From: Myotis daubentonii
Taxonomy: Eukaryota; Chordata; Mammalia; Chiroptera; Vespertilionidae
DNA: 64,000 nucleotides
Direction of reading: 5' to 3'
NCBI RefSeq assembly: GCF_963259705.1
Contig: NC_081846.1
Location: 88,300,641 to 88,364,640, forward strand
In this document: one piece after another, positions 22,383 to 33,040 of the stretch
Position numbering within the stretch: the first letter of the stretch is position 1
Layout of the letters: each line of letters starts with the position of its first letter
Notes under the pieces: generated by a model
The model's input: the letters and a program-made list of their open reading frames with translations, nothing else
Database searches by the model: none
What the model was told of the DNA's origin: nothing
Program-made: the position numbers and the translations under genes

Positions 22383-24148
22383 TCATGGCTATACATATTT
22401 TAAGAGGCATGGAGAGAAGCAACAGCCTGTCACAGGCTGTGGGTGAGGAGGGTGCAATGGGGCATGGGAGGCGGGTCCAGGGAAGCCAAGTGCAGAGATA
22501 CGGGCTCAGGCCCTGCAGCCTTGGCCCGGAGCCCCTCCCTCCCCAGCAGCACCAGGTCTTCCTGAGGAGAAGCTGTGAGTGAGGAGGGCTGAGGCTGAGA
22601 GGCAGCAGGCCTAGTGCTGTGGCCAGGACTGAACTGCCCGGCCCCTTTTCTCTGCACGTTGCTAAAGGCTGGTGGTCAGCGTGCGGGCACAGAGGAGGGC
22701 CAGGTTGATGAGGCTGTGAGAGCCAGAGCTACCCCGGGGCCCCTAACTTCCGGGGACACCTCATCCAGGGGTACATCTTTAAGCCTCTGGCCTCCTCCTA
22801 ACCCACTGTCTCCCTGAGGAAAGAGGAGCAGCCTAGGGACCGGGAGGAACTCCGGGCAGGTGGTCTGGGAAAGTCTGACGTGACCATAGGCAAAACGTCC
22901 CATGTTGTTGACAGCACTGAAGGCGACCGGCTGTGGACTAGATGGGAAAAGCGAGGAAGCTTCAGACTGGAAAAAAGGTAGAAGGGATGAAGGAAGCAAG
23001 AAAGGACAAGTGTCAGGGGTGGGGCTGGCTTGAATCTCAGGCAGAGAAGAGGAGTGAGTCCGAAGAAGGACACAGCCTGCTGCTCAGCCCACGTGGTTCT
23101 GAGCCTCAGGAGACGTGTGAGGTCCGCATCCCAGCAGGGGCTGGAGTATACAGACAGGGACCACTCCTTGAGCACCTAGAAGGATCCAGGCCTGCCCTCA
23201 CTGCCCACCCCGGGTGCTTGTTGCGATGTCAGGGCATTCCATCACAGGGAAGGTGGGCTTTCTCCTGCTTGTTTGGTTTTCCTTTTTTCTCTTCTTCATT
23301 TTGTAAAAAAGGAAACTGAGGAACAGAGAGGTAAAGGGAACTGTTGATGCTCCCCAGCTCCTCAGTGACAGCTCGAATATGAGCCAGGGTTGTCCAAACC
23401 CAAAGCTCTGCCAGTTCTCCTCGCTTCCCTCCTGTGCTGCCTGGAGGCCCTGGAGCCGGTCTCTGGTGCCACTGCTCAGCCCGGGCGACTCATGCTGGAG
23501 GCCCTGAGACACAGGGAAGCAGGCAGGGAGCTGCTGGGCGGGCCCCGCCCGACATTCCCATCAAAACGGAGAGAAATGGAAATCTCACTACTTAGCGAGT
23601 GGATTGCCAACTTCCAGGCAGGTGTGTTTGGATCACAGCCCTTCTCCTTTGGTTACAAGTTGTTGGTGTGAAAACTGAACTAAATTCGCATTTCAGCTGC
23701 TACCAACTGAACTCTGAGTCCCCTGCAGGAAGGAGGCCACTTCCTCCCGAGAGCTTTGCTGTGGCCTTTGTCCTCTTTCCATGAGGAGAGAGGAAGAGGG
23801 GTGGGTAGGTCTGTGAGCAAGAAGGGGGAGCTGGAACGGTAATTCATATGCCAGACTTTTCTGCGAGTCCCACGTATTTTATCTCATTTAGTCCCCAGAA
23901 CAATTTGAGCCAGGAGAGAGCAGGGGTGGGAATGTGGCCACACGACTGCTCATTCCTGGCTCACCACTCGCCACTCTGCTAAGGGACTTTGCCTCCACAT
24001 ATTCCCAGGTGCAAGTGAGGTTAATGACACGGACATCCGAGTTGTGCTCTGAAGGCTGGTGCAGGTGCTCCAGGGAGGCTCACTCATTCGTTAAGGTGAT
24101 AAAGACAGTCTTCCCAGTACTCAGAAAAACTGTAAAACTATGCTGTGA
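22383..24148. other. unique sequence, no gene supported
   Basis: Contains MIR pieces at about 23300-23400 and 23860-23930 and otherwise nothing recognised. Confidence 0.4.
23300..23400 (-). repeat. MIR SINE remnant
   Basis: Antisense MIR: 'ttttgtaaaaaaggaaactg', 'aggaacagagaggtaaaggg', then 'gctcctcagtgacagctcga'. Confidence 0.75.
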
Positions 24149-24259
24149 AACACACAGACACACACACACACAAACACATATGCACACACAAACACACACA
24201 CAAACATATATACACACACAAACACATATACATAAACACACACACACACACACAGTGTG
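24149..24259 (-). repeat. interrupted (CA)n microsatellite
   Basis: 'cacacaca' runs interspersed with 'aaacaca' and 'catata' units over about 110 bp. Confidence 0.9.
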
Positions 24260-24599
24260 CCACGGTCACAACCAGGTGTAACTGTGCCCACCTACAGATG
24301 GGACTGACCATGCACAGGCCACAGGATCATGGGTGTGTTCATCTAGTGTTCTCGTGTATCGGTTCCTTCTAATGTACGGTATAACTCAAGACAATAGACT
24401 TACTAGTAGCCTATTTTGTGCTTTCTTCCTTTCAACAGGCCATTACAATTATATTTTAAATGGATAGATAATAAAAGAAAAAACACAAGAATTCCTGGAG
24501 GCTGGATGGGGTGGAGAGCATGTTAAGGGGAAGAAATAAAGAGATGGAGGCTCCAGCCTAGAGGAAGCCTGGGGGAGGCTGGCTGCAGGGTAGCCTTGG

Positions 24600-24656
24600 T
24601 GTGTGTGTGTCGGGGGCGGGGGGGGGGGGGGGAGGTGTTGCGGGGGGGGGGGCATG
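24600..24656 (+). repeat. (TG)n plus long poly-G tracts
   Basis: 'gtgtgtgtgtc' is followed by G runs of 5, 18 or so, and 12 bases separated by short linkers. It is a plausible multi-tetrad G-quadruplex, and the exact G count is likely to be error-prone in sequencing. Confidence 0.85.
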
Positions 24657-25479
24657 GAGGTGGAGAGTGGAAAGGCTAAGCCCATCAGAGCCACAGGGCT
24701 CTGGGCTCAGAGGCGGCAGGTGGGAGTCGTGGGTTGAAAGGGGATGAATATAAGGAGCCTGGCGGAAGATCCATTTGGGGTGGGGGAACTCATCCCCACT
24801 TCCCCACCTTTGCGTACAAAATGTCAAGCTGGCCACAGAAGTTGCCTCTAGGGACAAAAATGTGTGGATGTCTAAGGTGATAAAGAAACTGCAAGAGAAT
24901 CAAGGCTGCTGGTGCTGGGCGGAGCCTCTTTTAGTAAAGCCCTCCTCCTGCTGGGATCTGGCTGTCAGGAAGCCCCCTCCAGCTCCCCCTGAGGCAGAAA
25001 CAATGCCATCCTGAAAACAGGCCCCTCGGCAGGCGTTTCCCAGGTGACGGCTGATCAGGAGCCAGAGGATTCAGAGGGCAGAAGTGGAAGCCCCTGTGTT
25101 ACAGAAAGCCCGGACCAGAACCAAACAGCACTCTGAGAGTTTGGAGTTACACTTTATTCACCGCGGCGGGCGTAGGGAAATGAATCCAAATTCTAAGCAA
25201 AGCTACAAGCAGAACTTTCCTTTTTATGGAAGAGCCAGCCCTTTGTACACTTGCTGGAGGCGGTCTTGAAAACTACACAGTTTTATCCAATTAAAAAATG
25301 CACCTGGCATGGCATTGGGTGTATTTAGTCTCTGGCCTACAAGGTCAGACAGCTAAGTTTATCTCCCCCATTATTCAAGCAGGCTAGAAAGCAAAGTTAC
25401 TTTTTCAAAATTAGATAGAGGCCGTCCAAAGAATAGCAGAGAATTCCAAACAGTAGTTTTACAGAATAGGGGTTTTCCT

Positions 25480-26440
25480 TCACACCTGAGCATCCTTTAG
25501 GTCATCAGCGGGTGTGGAGAGATGACTGCATATGACAACCAAGTCAGACAGGAGAAGAGAGTGTGGAAGAAAGGGCCAGCATGAAAAAGGGACACACTGA
25601 CCTAGTAAAAGAAACAAGCAATTAAGAAGGGAACTTAAGAGAAACAAAGGAACAGGCAAAACTTTAATATGCTCAGAGACTTGAGAAAATATTAAAACCA
25701 TAAAATCAGAGTAGTGTGCTATGAAAAAGAAAAAGAAAAGAATAAGAAAGAATTCCTGTACAGTGGCTGAAATGAAAACTCAATCCAAAGGTTGAAAATT
25801 AAGGCCAAAGAAATTATAAGAAAAGAGCAAAACAAGACAGAGGGAAAAATGAAGGATGATATAGAAAGGCCAACTGCTATGAATTTCCCAAAGAGGGAAC
25901 AGAAAAGAAGGAAGGGAGAAAATTACGTATAAATTTTATGAAGAGGAAGAGCAAAGAGGAGAAGGAAACAGCAGAGCTGCAGAAGACCGCAGGACCATGG
26001 ACTGGAAGGGAGGACCTTAAAAACGGTGTTTACACATTATGTAATTTCAGAACAACAACGATAAAGTGAAGGCTTTTAAAGGCTTTCAGAGCCTGGTGGT
26101 GGCAGGCGGGCGGCGGGGTGCCTTCCACAGAAGAATAAAGTCAGACAGCCTCAGAGCTCACACCGCGCATGGAATGCTATGAGACAAGAGTGGTCCAGGG
26201 AGTGGGGGTGACTTTGAACCTCAAATCTTGTACTTGGCTAAAAGATCAATGGTCTTAGGGAAAAGAATAAAGATGTCCTTGGATATGGAAAGACTAAAAA
26301 CGTTTACTTCTTACAGAGAAGAAAGCTGTTGGAGAATAAAAATCCGTCAGAACAAGGCAGATGCTCAGCCAGAGGAGCCAGGGGTCCAGGGACGGTGGGT
26401 GTGGTGGGAGGGCGGGCAGGGAGGGTCCAGGGCGTTCCCT
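25480..26440 (+). pseudogene. ancient L1/HAL1-type ORF1 remnant
   Basis: A-rich plus-strand sequence whose decayed frames resemble the coiled-coil and C-terminal domain of L1 ORF1p. The best piece, starting at 26228, reads MYLAKRSMVLGKR and continues with a lysine-rich stretch, positionally like the ORF1p C-terminal 'YPAKLSF...' segment. Many stops are present. I cannot separate an old L1 from a HAL1 derivative at this divergence. Confidence 0.45.
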
Positions 26441-27224
26441 TAGCTCTGGAGGGTGGAGAACGTCAGGAGGGATATATGCTGCAGGAGGCAAGAGGGTTGA
26501 GCAACTAAATACTCCTGAAAATGTGGTGAGAATGCATACTTTGCTACCCCTCTAGGAAAAAAGAAATGTTGACTAAAAGCCCAATAAAGCAAACAAAGAA
26601 CTACACATATAAGTCATGGTCTAAATAGGAAGCCAACTCGTATGTGGCATGATTTTGAGCTCCTGATGAAGTATGAGAAACAATCATTCATCTCGCCACA
26701 AGTTGGGGTGCATTTTCCTTTGGGAAATGGAGACCCCAAGAACAGGAGACACAACCCTCCCACACCACTGGGCTCTGCAATGGGGACGGTTCCTCAGCGA
26801 CCACACAAAACCATGGTTAACTGCTATTCAGGTTCCGAATAAGCCTGTAGAAAACAAATGACAACTAGGATCACTGACTGCAGGTTTTGATAACATTGAC
26901 AATTTACAAATCCTGGTCCTCAAGTCCTGGCTGACAGAGAGGGTCGGGGGAGGAGGGATGGAGGGAAGGGGAAGAATGTGGATATTCTCAGTTCGCACAG
27001 AGGGCATTGAGATGTCGATGGCATCAAGGTTGTCTGCCCTAAGGATTGTGCTGAGAGTTACAAAGACAATCAACTGAGAGAAGAACCAAATATAATAATG
27101 CAACTCTCTGCCATTTGGAGAAAAAGGGGGAAGGAAGTGGGGAGTGGTGCCCAGTGCTAATGTGCTATCATTTCTTGTGAAGGGAGATTAGTCAGGACCC
27201 TGGAGGGACAATGATGACACATCA
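26441..27224. other. unique or decayed repeat sequence
   Basis: No feature recognised; may include the 3' part of the ancient L1 just upstream. Confidence 0.35.
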
Positions 27225-27234
27225 AAAAGGATGA

Positions 27235-27373
27235 ACAGCCTGGTTGGTGGAGCATCGTCCTGTACAGGTTGTAGATTCAATTCCCAGTCAGGGCATATAC
27301 CAAGGTTGAGAGTTTGATCGTTGGTGGGTGTGTGTACAGGAGGTAACAGATCAATTTTTATCTCTCACATTGA

Positions 27374-27421
<48 letters not shown>

Positions 27422-27453
27422 ATAAAAATATATCCTCGGGTGAGGATTTAAAG
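27235..27453 (+). mobile_element. Ves SINE with perfect 10-bp TSD
   Basis: Head 'cagcctggttggtggagcat', B-box-like 'agattcaattccc', long (CT)22 tract at 27376-27419 and tail 'aaaaatatatcctcgggtga'. AAAAGGATGA flanks it at 27225-27234 and 27454-27463. Confidence 0.93.
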
Positions 27454-27463
27454 AAAAGGATGA

Positions 27464-28270
27464 TATATAGAGTGTTTAGAGGGGCTGGTCTGGTATCTTA
27501 GGATGAACATCAGGCTCAGGGTTAAACGTGCAGGGAGGAACAGGTTATGAGGGCTGGGCCTGCGCAGGGCCCAACGTGGGGGCCTCCCAACAGTGGCTGC
27601 TTTGGAGGAACATGGCCCCACAGAGCCACAGAGGGAGGGCGGCAGCAGGGTAGGCTGTGGAGCAGCTACCCCACTTCTCTGTCCACCTGTCTGGTGCTGG
27701 GGCCTTCTTTGGTCTAACCCAGCTGGACACTCTGCCGATGACGCCCTTACCAGGTGAAATCAGGACACATCGTTAGCAAGTCAAAAACTAAACTATCAAA
27801 AAGACAGCTGGCTAAGAAAATGGGCTTGACTTAGGAAGATGAAATTTAGCAGCAATTCATTTATATCCCTGGCTTTGTTTCAAAAAAGTACACATGGGCA
27901 GTACCAAGGACACATAACTGAGCTCCGCTCTCAGCCTCAGCTCTGCCCACAGCATGATTTAAGGGGGAGCGTCTCAGTGTCTGTGATCTGTTCATGGCCA
28001 GCTCTGAGCACTACCTCCAGGCAAGTCCAGCGGAAGCTCTGAGTACAAATGACACCCTGCCTTCTCCGGGGTTACCTTACAGAATACTACCCTTGGGCAC
28101 CCCTTTCTCTTCAGCCACCACCAAGTTCAGGCTTCCCAGTTCCCTCCTCCCATCCAGCTCCTAAGTCCTTACTATCACCCATTCCCCCTACGTTCCAAAG
28201 CTCCCACAGGTGCGCCAAAACTCACAGTCCTACCAGCAAATGTCTCTGTGTTCCGTGACCTTTTTGTTAA
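27464..28270. other. unique sequence, no gene supported
   Basis: No repeat family, exon or RNA gene was recognised. Confidence 0.4.
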
Positions 28271-28605
28271 ATGTTACTTCCATGCTCTTGCTCTTCCAAG
28301 AGCATGGTTTTCCCTAGTGACATTCCTTCCTCTTTAGTCCTCTCAAGTGGAGATTGTTCGGTTTTTGTTGTTTGTCTGTATGTCAGTGTCTACATTGTGG
28401 TCAACATCTATGCACATCACACACGACGCGGGAGGAGTGGACTAGCTGGGCTACAGCAGAGCTGCATTCGACTTAGAAGAACCCAAATTGTTCTCCAAAG
28501 TGCCAAATTCCATCGCCACCGGTGGGGTGCGGAGTTCTTGATACACCTTCCAAACACTTGGTATTTTGGAGTCTTTCAAATTTGCTTACTCTGTTTGCTG
28601 TGAGG
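28271..28605 (-). repeat. ancient L1 3' remnant
   Basis: The block 'ccaaattgttctccaaagtg' then 'caaacacttggtattttgga' is the antisense 3' region of old mammalian L1s. It is followed at 28633-28662 by a (TAAA)n run. Confidence 0.55.
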
Positions 28606-28734
28606 AGCATTTCATTGTGCTGTTAATTGGCATAAATAAATAAATAAATAAATAAATAAATCTGACGAGATGACAGTGTGGCTGCGCACTCTCAAAAACT
28701 AGAAAGTGCTCGTGGGCAATTAGATGAGCTGCTG

Positions 28735-28881
28735 GAAAGGCCTTGCCTTTATCTTTGGTCTGAACTTGGTGACATTGGACTAGATACTTTTTCTCTTTGA
28801 TTTGTAGCTTCTCATATATAATGTGGGCATACCAACTCTCACCGTACAGATTTGTGGTGAAAATTAAAAATAGTAGTGACT
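28735..28881 (+). repeat. MIR SINE, left half of the interrupted target
   Basis: Sense MIR core: 'gtagcttctcatatataatg' (equivalent of the MIR 'cctcatctgtaaaatgggg' part) and 'gtggtgaaaattaaa'. The MIR stops at the L1 insertion site and continues at 52784 with 'caggacataggaggaactca', the expected next MIR segment. The last 15 bp (28867-28881) are the target duplication. Confidence 0.75.
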
Positions 28882-29580
28882 GGGAGGAGAAAAATGGCGG
28901 TTGATCAGGCAGAACTGTTGTGCACATCCTCCTAGGGCCCAGCTGGAAATATGACTAAATCGGAGAACATGCACCTGGAATTACCAGCTGAGGCCCAGCT
29001 GGGGCGGAGACTTATCCAGGAAGAACAGAAAACACCTGGAGACCACAGAAGGGCGAGGTCAGGGGAGAGCTGACCCAGCTTCCAGGAGGGCAGGTCGCAG
29101 GTGGACAGTGAGGGGGAGCGCTGGGCTATGGGAGGGTCTGTTCCCTCAGAAGATAAAGGCCCAGAACCCAGGCTGGGCTCCACAGCCCAGAGCACCAGAG
29201 CCAGACCCCCGGCCCACGTAACATCCAGCGTGAAAGGCGGCAGGGCTGCTGGCCACGGCCGAGTCTGGAAACGGCAGACCAGAGCCGGTCAGAGAGAAAG
29301 CCACAGTTTCCTTTCATCTGTTTTGTTTGTTTTGTTTTTAACCCAGAGGACAGGAGTTTTCATTTGCAGCTGCTCACCATGGTTTTGGGGCAGGGAGGGA
29401 GATGTGGACTTGAGGTGCCTGAGGAGAGATGGGGCGGGAAGTGTTGCAGGGAGACCTGGAAAGCAGCAGCCAGGAGGGTGTAGTCACAGGCCCCCAAACG
29501 AAAATGGCCATTTTTCTTGAGAGGAGTTTGCTGCTCCCAGTAGCCACAGGGCAGGAAAAGGAAAAAACTGTTCCCTAGGT

Positions 29581-30068
29581 CAGTGGTCGGCAAACTGCGG
29601 CTCGCGAGCCACATGCGGCTCTTTGGCCCCTTGAGTGTGGCTCTTCCACAAAATACCACATGTGGGAGGCGCACGTACAGTGCGAAGTTGACTTAAAACT
29701 TTAAGTAAAGTTTATTAAGTTAACTTTAGGGAACGTTGTGGAGTGAAAGAAGATGCAGTGTTGAGGATTAAGAAAAGTATGTTGAGATGGTTTGGACATA
29801 TAGAGAGGATGAACGAAAGGAGATAGACGAAATAAGTATACAAGACGAGTGTGGATGGGAGAGTTGGAAGGGGTTGACCTCAGTGAACGTACCTCAATCA
29901 GATTGAGGACGTTTTTAGCGAAGGCCAGCTTAAGAGTACCCTAATTAAGTTAATAACAATGTACCTACCTATACAGTTTAAGTTTAAAAAATTTGGCTCT
30001 CAGAAGAAATTTCAATCGTTGTACTGTTGATATTTGGCTCTGTTGACTAATGAGTTTGCCCACCACTG
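29581..30068. mobile_element. hAT element, 488 bp, carrying a LINE RT tail
   Basis: Ends CAGTGGTCGGCAAACT and AGTTTGCCCACCACTG style (one mismatch between arms). The 8-bp flank is CCCTAGGT at 29573-29580 and GCCTAGGT at 30069-30076. Inside, 29731-29940 on plus translates, with a few stops, into the C-terminal tail of a non-LTR reverse transcriptase, with MLRWFGHIERM and a later VDGRVGRG stretch. Copy 41012-41225 is the same family without this segment. Confidence 0.85.
29731..29940 (+). pseudogene. arthropod-like LINE ORF2 C-terminal fragment
   Basis: The frame set by GTG at 29758 reads through conserved positions of the region after the RT domain in many arthropod LINEs: a KEDAVLRIKK stretch, MLRWFGHIERMNERR, a VYKTSVDGRVGRG stretch with stops where Arg/Gln codons are expected, then NQIEDVFSEGQLKST. 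Internal TAG/TAA/TGA codons show decay. It is unlike the mammalian L1 ORF2 C-terminus seen at 39138-39191. The family is assigned from memory of motif patterns, not by search. Confidence 0.6.
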
Positions 30069-31337
30069 GCCTAGGTGATACAGCCCACCCCACCCTCAGG
30101 AGGCCTGCATGCCACACCCTGCATTTTGAGCTTTTCAGAGGAAACAAAAACAGAGGCCAAGCCTGAGGGTTTGATCAGTCTCAGGAGCATCAGGGCCTGG
30201 ACTGGGGGAGGGGCTGTCCGCCCACTGTCCTGGGAACCAGGCTGGTGCTTTCCCCACAGGGTGGAGCTGATAGAAACTCCAGGTCTCCAGCCGGCCCACT
30301 GGTCCCCATACAGGATCTGCCCAGCCCAGGGAAAGTGATATTTGGGCCACCTGCAGAGGAGTGGCTCTGGGACAGGAAACACACCCATCACATTCCCTGA
30401 AAGCTAAACAGCACCTCCCCCGCCTAAGGCCCTTTCAGAAACAGACTTTTGGTGATTAAGATTGACAGCTGGCTAGCAGGCAAAAAGGGCAGAGGCAGAG
30501 CCCAGGGAACCAGAGAAGTTTGCTGACCAGCCCTGGGCCCCATGCTGCTAACAAGCCTATTTAAAAGGAAGACTGGTCCCTCCTGCTGGCAGCCAAGGCC
30601 TGAGGAGACCCACACAGAAGGTGGACCAGTGGGTCCCTTGGGGTTTCAAGCAGATTGTGAAAGCCAAAGGAGGACGGTGTCTGACAGTGGTCAGCATGGA
30701 AGTTACTCTCAGGAGGCACAGGAGAGTGGACCCAAAGGGAGAAGCCCTGGGGCACACAACACTCCGAAAGGAACACACTTCCCTTTTCCTTTCTCTTTTT
30801 TCTTCCCCTTTTCCTTTCCTTTCCCCATTAAAACTTTTTTTCTCTTTCATTTCCTTTTCCCCTTTTAAATATTCTTTATCTATCTGCTGTATTGATTTGT
30901 TACTATTCTAGTCTCTGTTGTTTTGTTCATATATCTGATTTTTCTCTTTCCTAGTTAATTTTCTTCTCTTTTTCCTGTTTTTTTAATACTCAATCCACCC
31001 CCCTACACACACTTCACTTTCTCTCCTGCATCCTCATCTTTTTCCTTTTCTTATTTTAGGTCTATATGCTCTCTCCTCTATTTTCCTTTTCAAAATGTTT
31101 TTTTCCTTTCTATATTCCTAATTTCTTTATTTTTATTTTCTTTATTTCTGATGTGCATCTACATACTCCATTACCCTCTTTTTTTGTCTGTGCTTTTGTT
31201 TGTTTGTATTGTTTCCACCTCACACTTTTTTTCTATCTTTTTACTATCATTCTTGCTCTCTTTTCTCTTTTCTAATTCTTTCTTCTCTGGTGGTTACTTA
31301 TGTTGGTGCTCCAGGGGTCTTTTGTATGTTTTTTTTA

Positions 31338-31535
31338 AAAATATATATATATTATTGATTTTTTACAGAGAGGAAGGGAGAAGGATAGAGAGTTAGAAAC
31401 ATCAATAACAGAGAAACATTGGTTAGCTGCTTCCTGCACAGCCCCCACTGGGTACATCCCTTGACCAGAATCAAACCTGGAACCCTTCAGTCAGCAGGCC
31501 AAGGCTCTATCCACTCAGCCAAAATGGTTAGGGCG
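31338..31535 (-). mobile_element. Ves SINE (minus)
   Basis: Tail 'aaaatatatatatattattg', body 'acagagaggaagggagaagg' and head 'ctctatccactcagccaaaa'. B-box complement 'agaatcaaacc' is present. No clear target duplication was found. Confidence 0.88.
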
Positions 31536-31960
31536 TTTTGTTTCTTTTGTTTCATGTTTTGTTGTGTGGCATTTTGTTCTGTTCGGCTAGCACCTCTACA
31601 ACAGCTCTCATGATGTGGTCGAGGGTGAGGCACATAGTCAGACAGCCTGAGAGGAGACTCCATCCACAGAGGGACAATAACATTCAAGATATAACTACAA
31701 CAGGAGAACCCAAATAAGTCAAATAAGGGGCTTTCCTAGAGCACCCAGCTAAGGATATCTAAGAGACTGCATCATGGGGTCCCATAAAACACCTTCTATA
31801 TAAGCCCACCCCAGGAAGTCTGGGGGGCATAGCAGTTCGATCAAATACAGATAAGCAAAAACAAAGGGACAGCAAAAAATGGAAAGACAAAGAACAATCC
31901 CAAATGAAATAAAAGGAGGAATTATCAGAAAAGGAACTAAATGAAATGTAGGCAAGCAAT

Positions 31961-32819
31961 TTGTCAGATAAAGAATTCAGAGTAATGATAATAAGGATGC
32001 TCAAACAATTCAGTGAGAAGTATAAGCAACTTAATGAGAATTATAAGGGACTTAATGAGAGCTATACCAACATGAAAAGAGAGCTTGAAACAATAAATAA
32101 GAATCAATTGGAAATGATGAATGACATAGCTGAAATAAAGAACACCCTGGAATTCAACAGCACACAAGAATAAGCTGAGGACCAAATTAGCGAATTAGAA
32201 GACAAGGTAGGAAAAAACACCCATTCAGAGCAGCAAATGGAAAAAAAAAAGCAGGGGGAGAATATAAGGGAGCTTTGGGACAATATGAAAGGTAACAACA
32301 TTTGCATTATAAGGGAACTATTTACAGTATAAGGGAACTAGAAGGAACAGAAACTGAGAAAGGAATAGAGAATCTGTAGAAATAATGGTGAAAAATTTTT
32401 CTAGCTTGGTGAAGGAAAAAGTCACTCAGTTCAGGAATCACAGAGAGCCCCAAATCAAGAAAAAGCCCTAAAGACCCACACCTAGGCACATAATATTTAA
32501 AAAGGCAAACAATAAAGACACAGAAGTGACCCTAAAGACTGCAGGACACAGAGAGAGCAAGTTACTTATAAGGGAACTCCTATTAGACTGTCAACTGACT
32601 TCTCAATAAAAACACTTCAGGCCAGAAGGGAATGGAATGAAATATACAAAATACTGAAAACCAAACCAAGGGACTGAACTGAAGACTACTCTATCTAGCA
32701 AGGCTATCATTCAAAATTGAAAGAAAAATAAAGAGGTTTGCTGAACAGAAAAACTCTGGCTAAAATACTTTATTACCACCAAAGCTGCATTGCAAGAAAG
32801 CCTAAAGGGACTGTTGTAA
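31961..32819 (+). pseudogene. founding L1 ORF1 (decayed)
   Basis: Opens MSDKEFRVMIIRMLKQFSEK with a heptad-like coiled coil to about residue 70, then hits a stop. The remaining part includes the ORF1p C-terminal domain signature (QARREW-like codons at about 32610) and ends TTG TAA at 32819. ORF1p is the trimeric RNA chaperone of L1. Multiple stops and frameshifts make it non-functional. Confidence 0.75.
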
Positions 32820-32842
32820 GAAGAAGAAATAGAGAGAAAGAG

Positions 32843-33040
32843 AAGGACATGGGGGGAGGGGGTAAGAGAGATCAACCAAAGGACTTATATGAATGCATAT
32901 AAGCATAACACATGGACACAGGCAGTAGGAGGATGAGGGCATATGCTGGTGGGCGGGGGGAGGGTGGGAACAGTTGGGGAGAGGTCAATGGGGGAAAAAT
33001 TCTTTTAATACTTTAAACAATAAAGAATTTTTTAAAAAAG
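32843..33040 (+). mobile_element. short L1 3'-UTR fragment
   Basis: About 200 bp of L1 3' UTR ('gtaagagagatcaaccaaag' to 'acaataaagaattttttaaa') follow ORF1 with no ORF2. The ORF1-ORF2 intergenic text resumes right after it ('gaacacaggcataaataata', compare 35434 in the second L1). I therefore prefer a short L1 3' fragment inserted between the ORFs over a HAL1 (ORF1-only) element. The same 3' end recurs at 58235-58470. Confidence 0.55.

Larger units (their letters stand above)
28882..31960 (+). promoter_or_regulatory. founding L1 5' UTR, interrupted by hAT and Ves
   Basis: Begins 'tgggaggagaaaaatggcgg', resembling the 'gagaaaatgatggctgaata' start of the second L1 at 33072. It continues through GC-rich sequence, a pyrimidine-rich stretch at about 30775-31330, and a block just upstream of ORF1. 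L1 5' UTRs normally carry the internal promoter; activity here is not inferable. A hAT (29581-30068) and a Ves (31338-31535) interrupt it. Confidence 0.6.
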
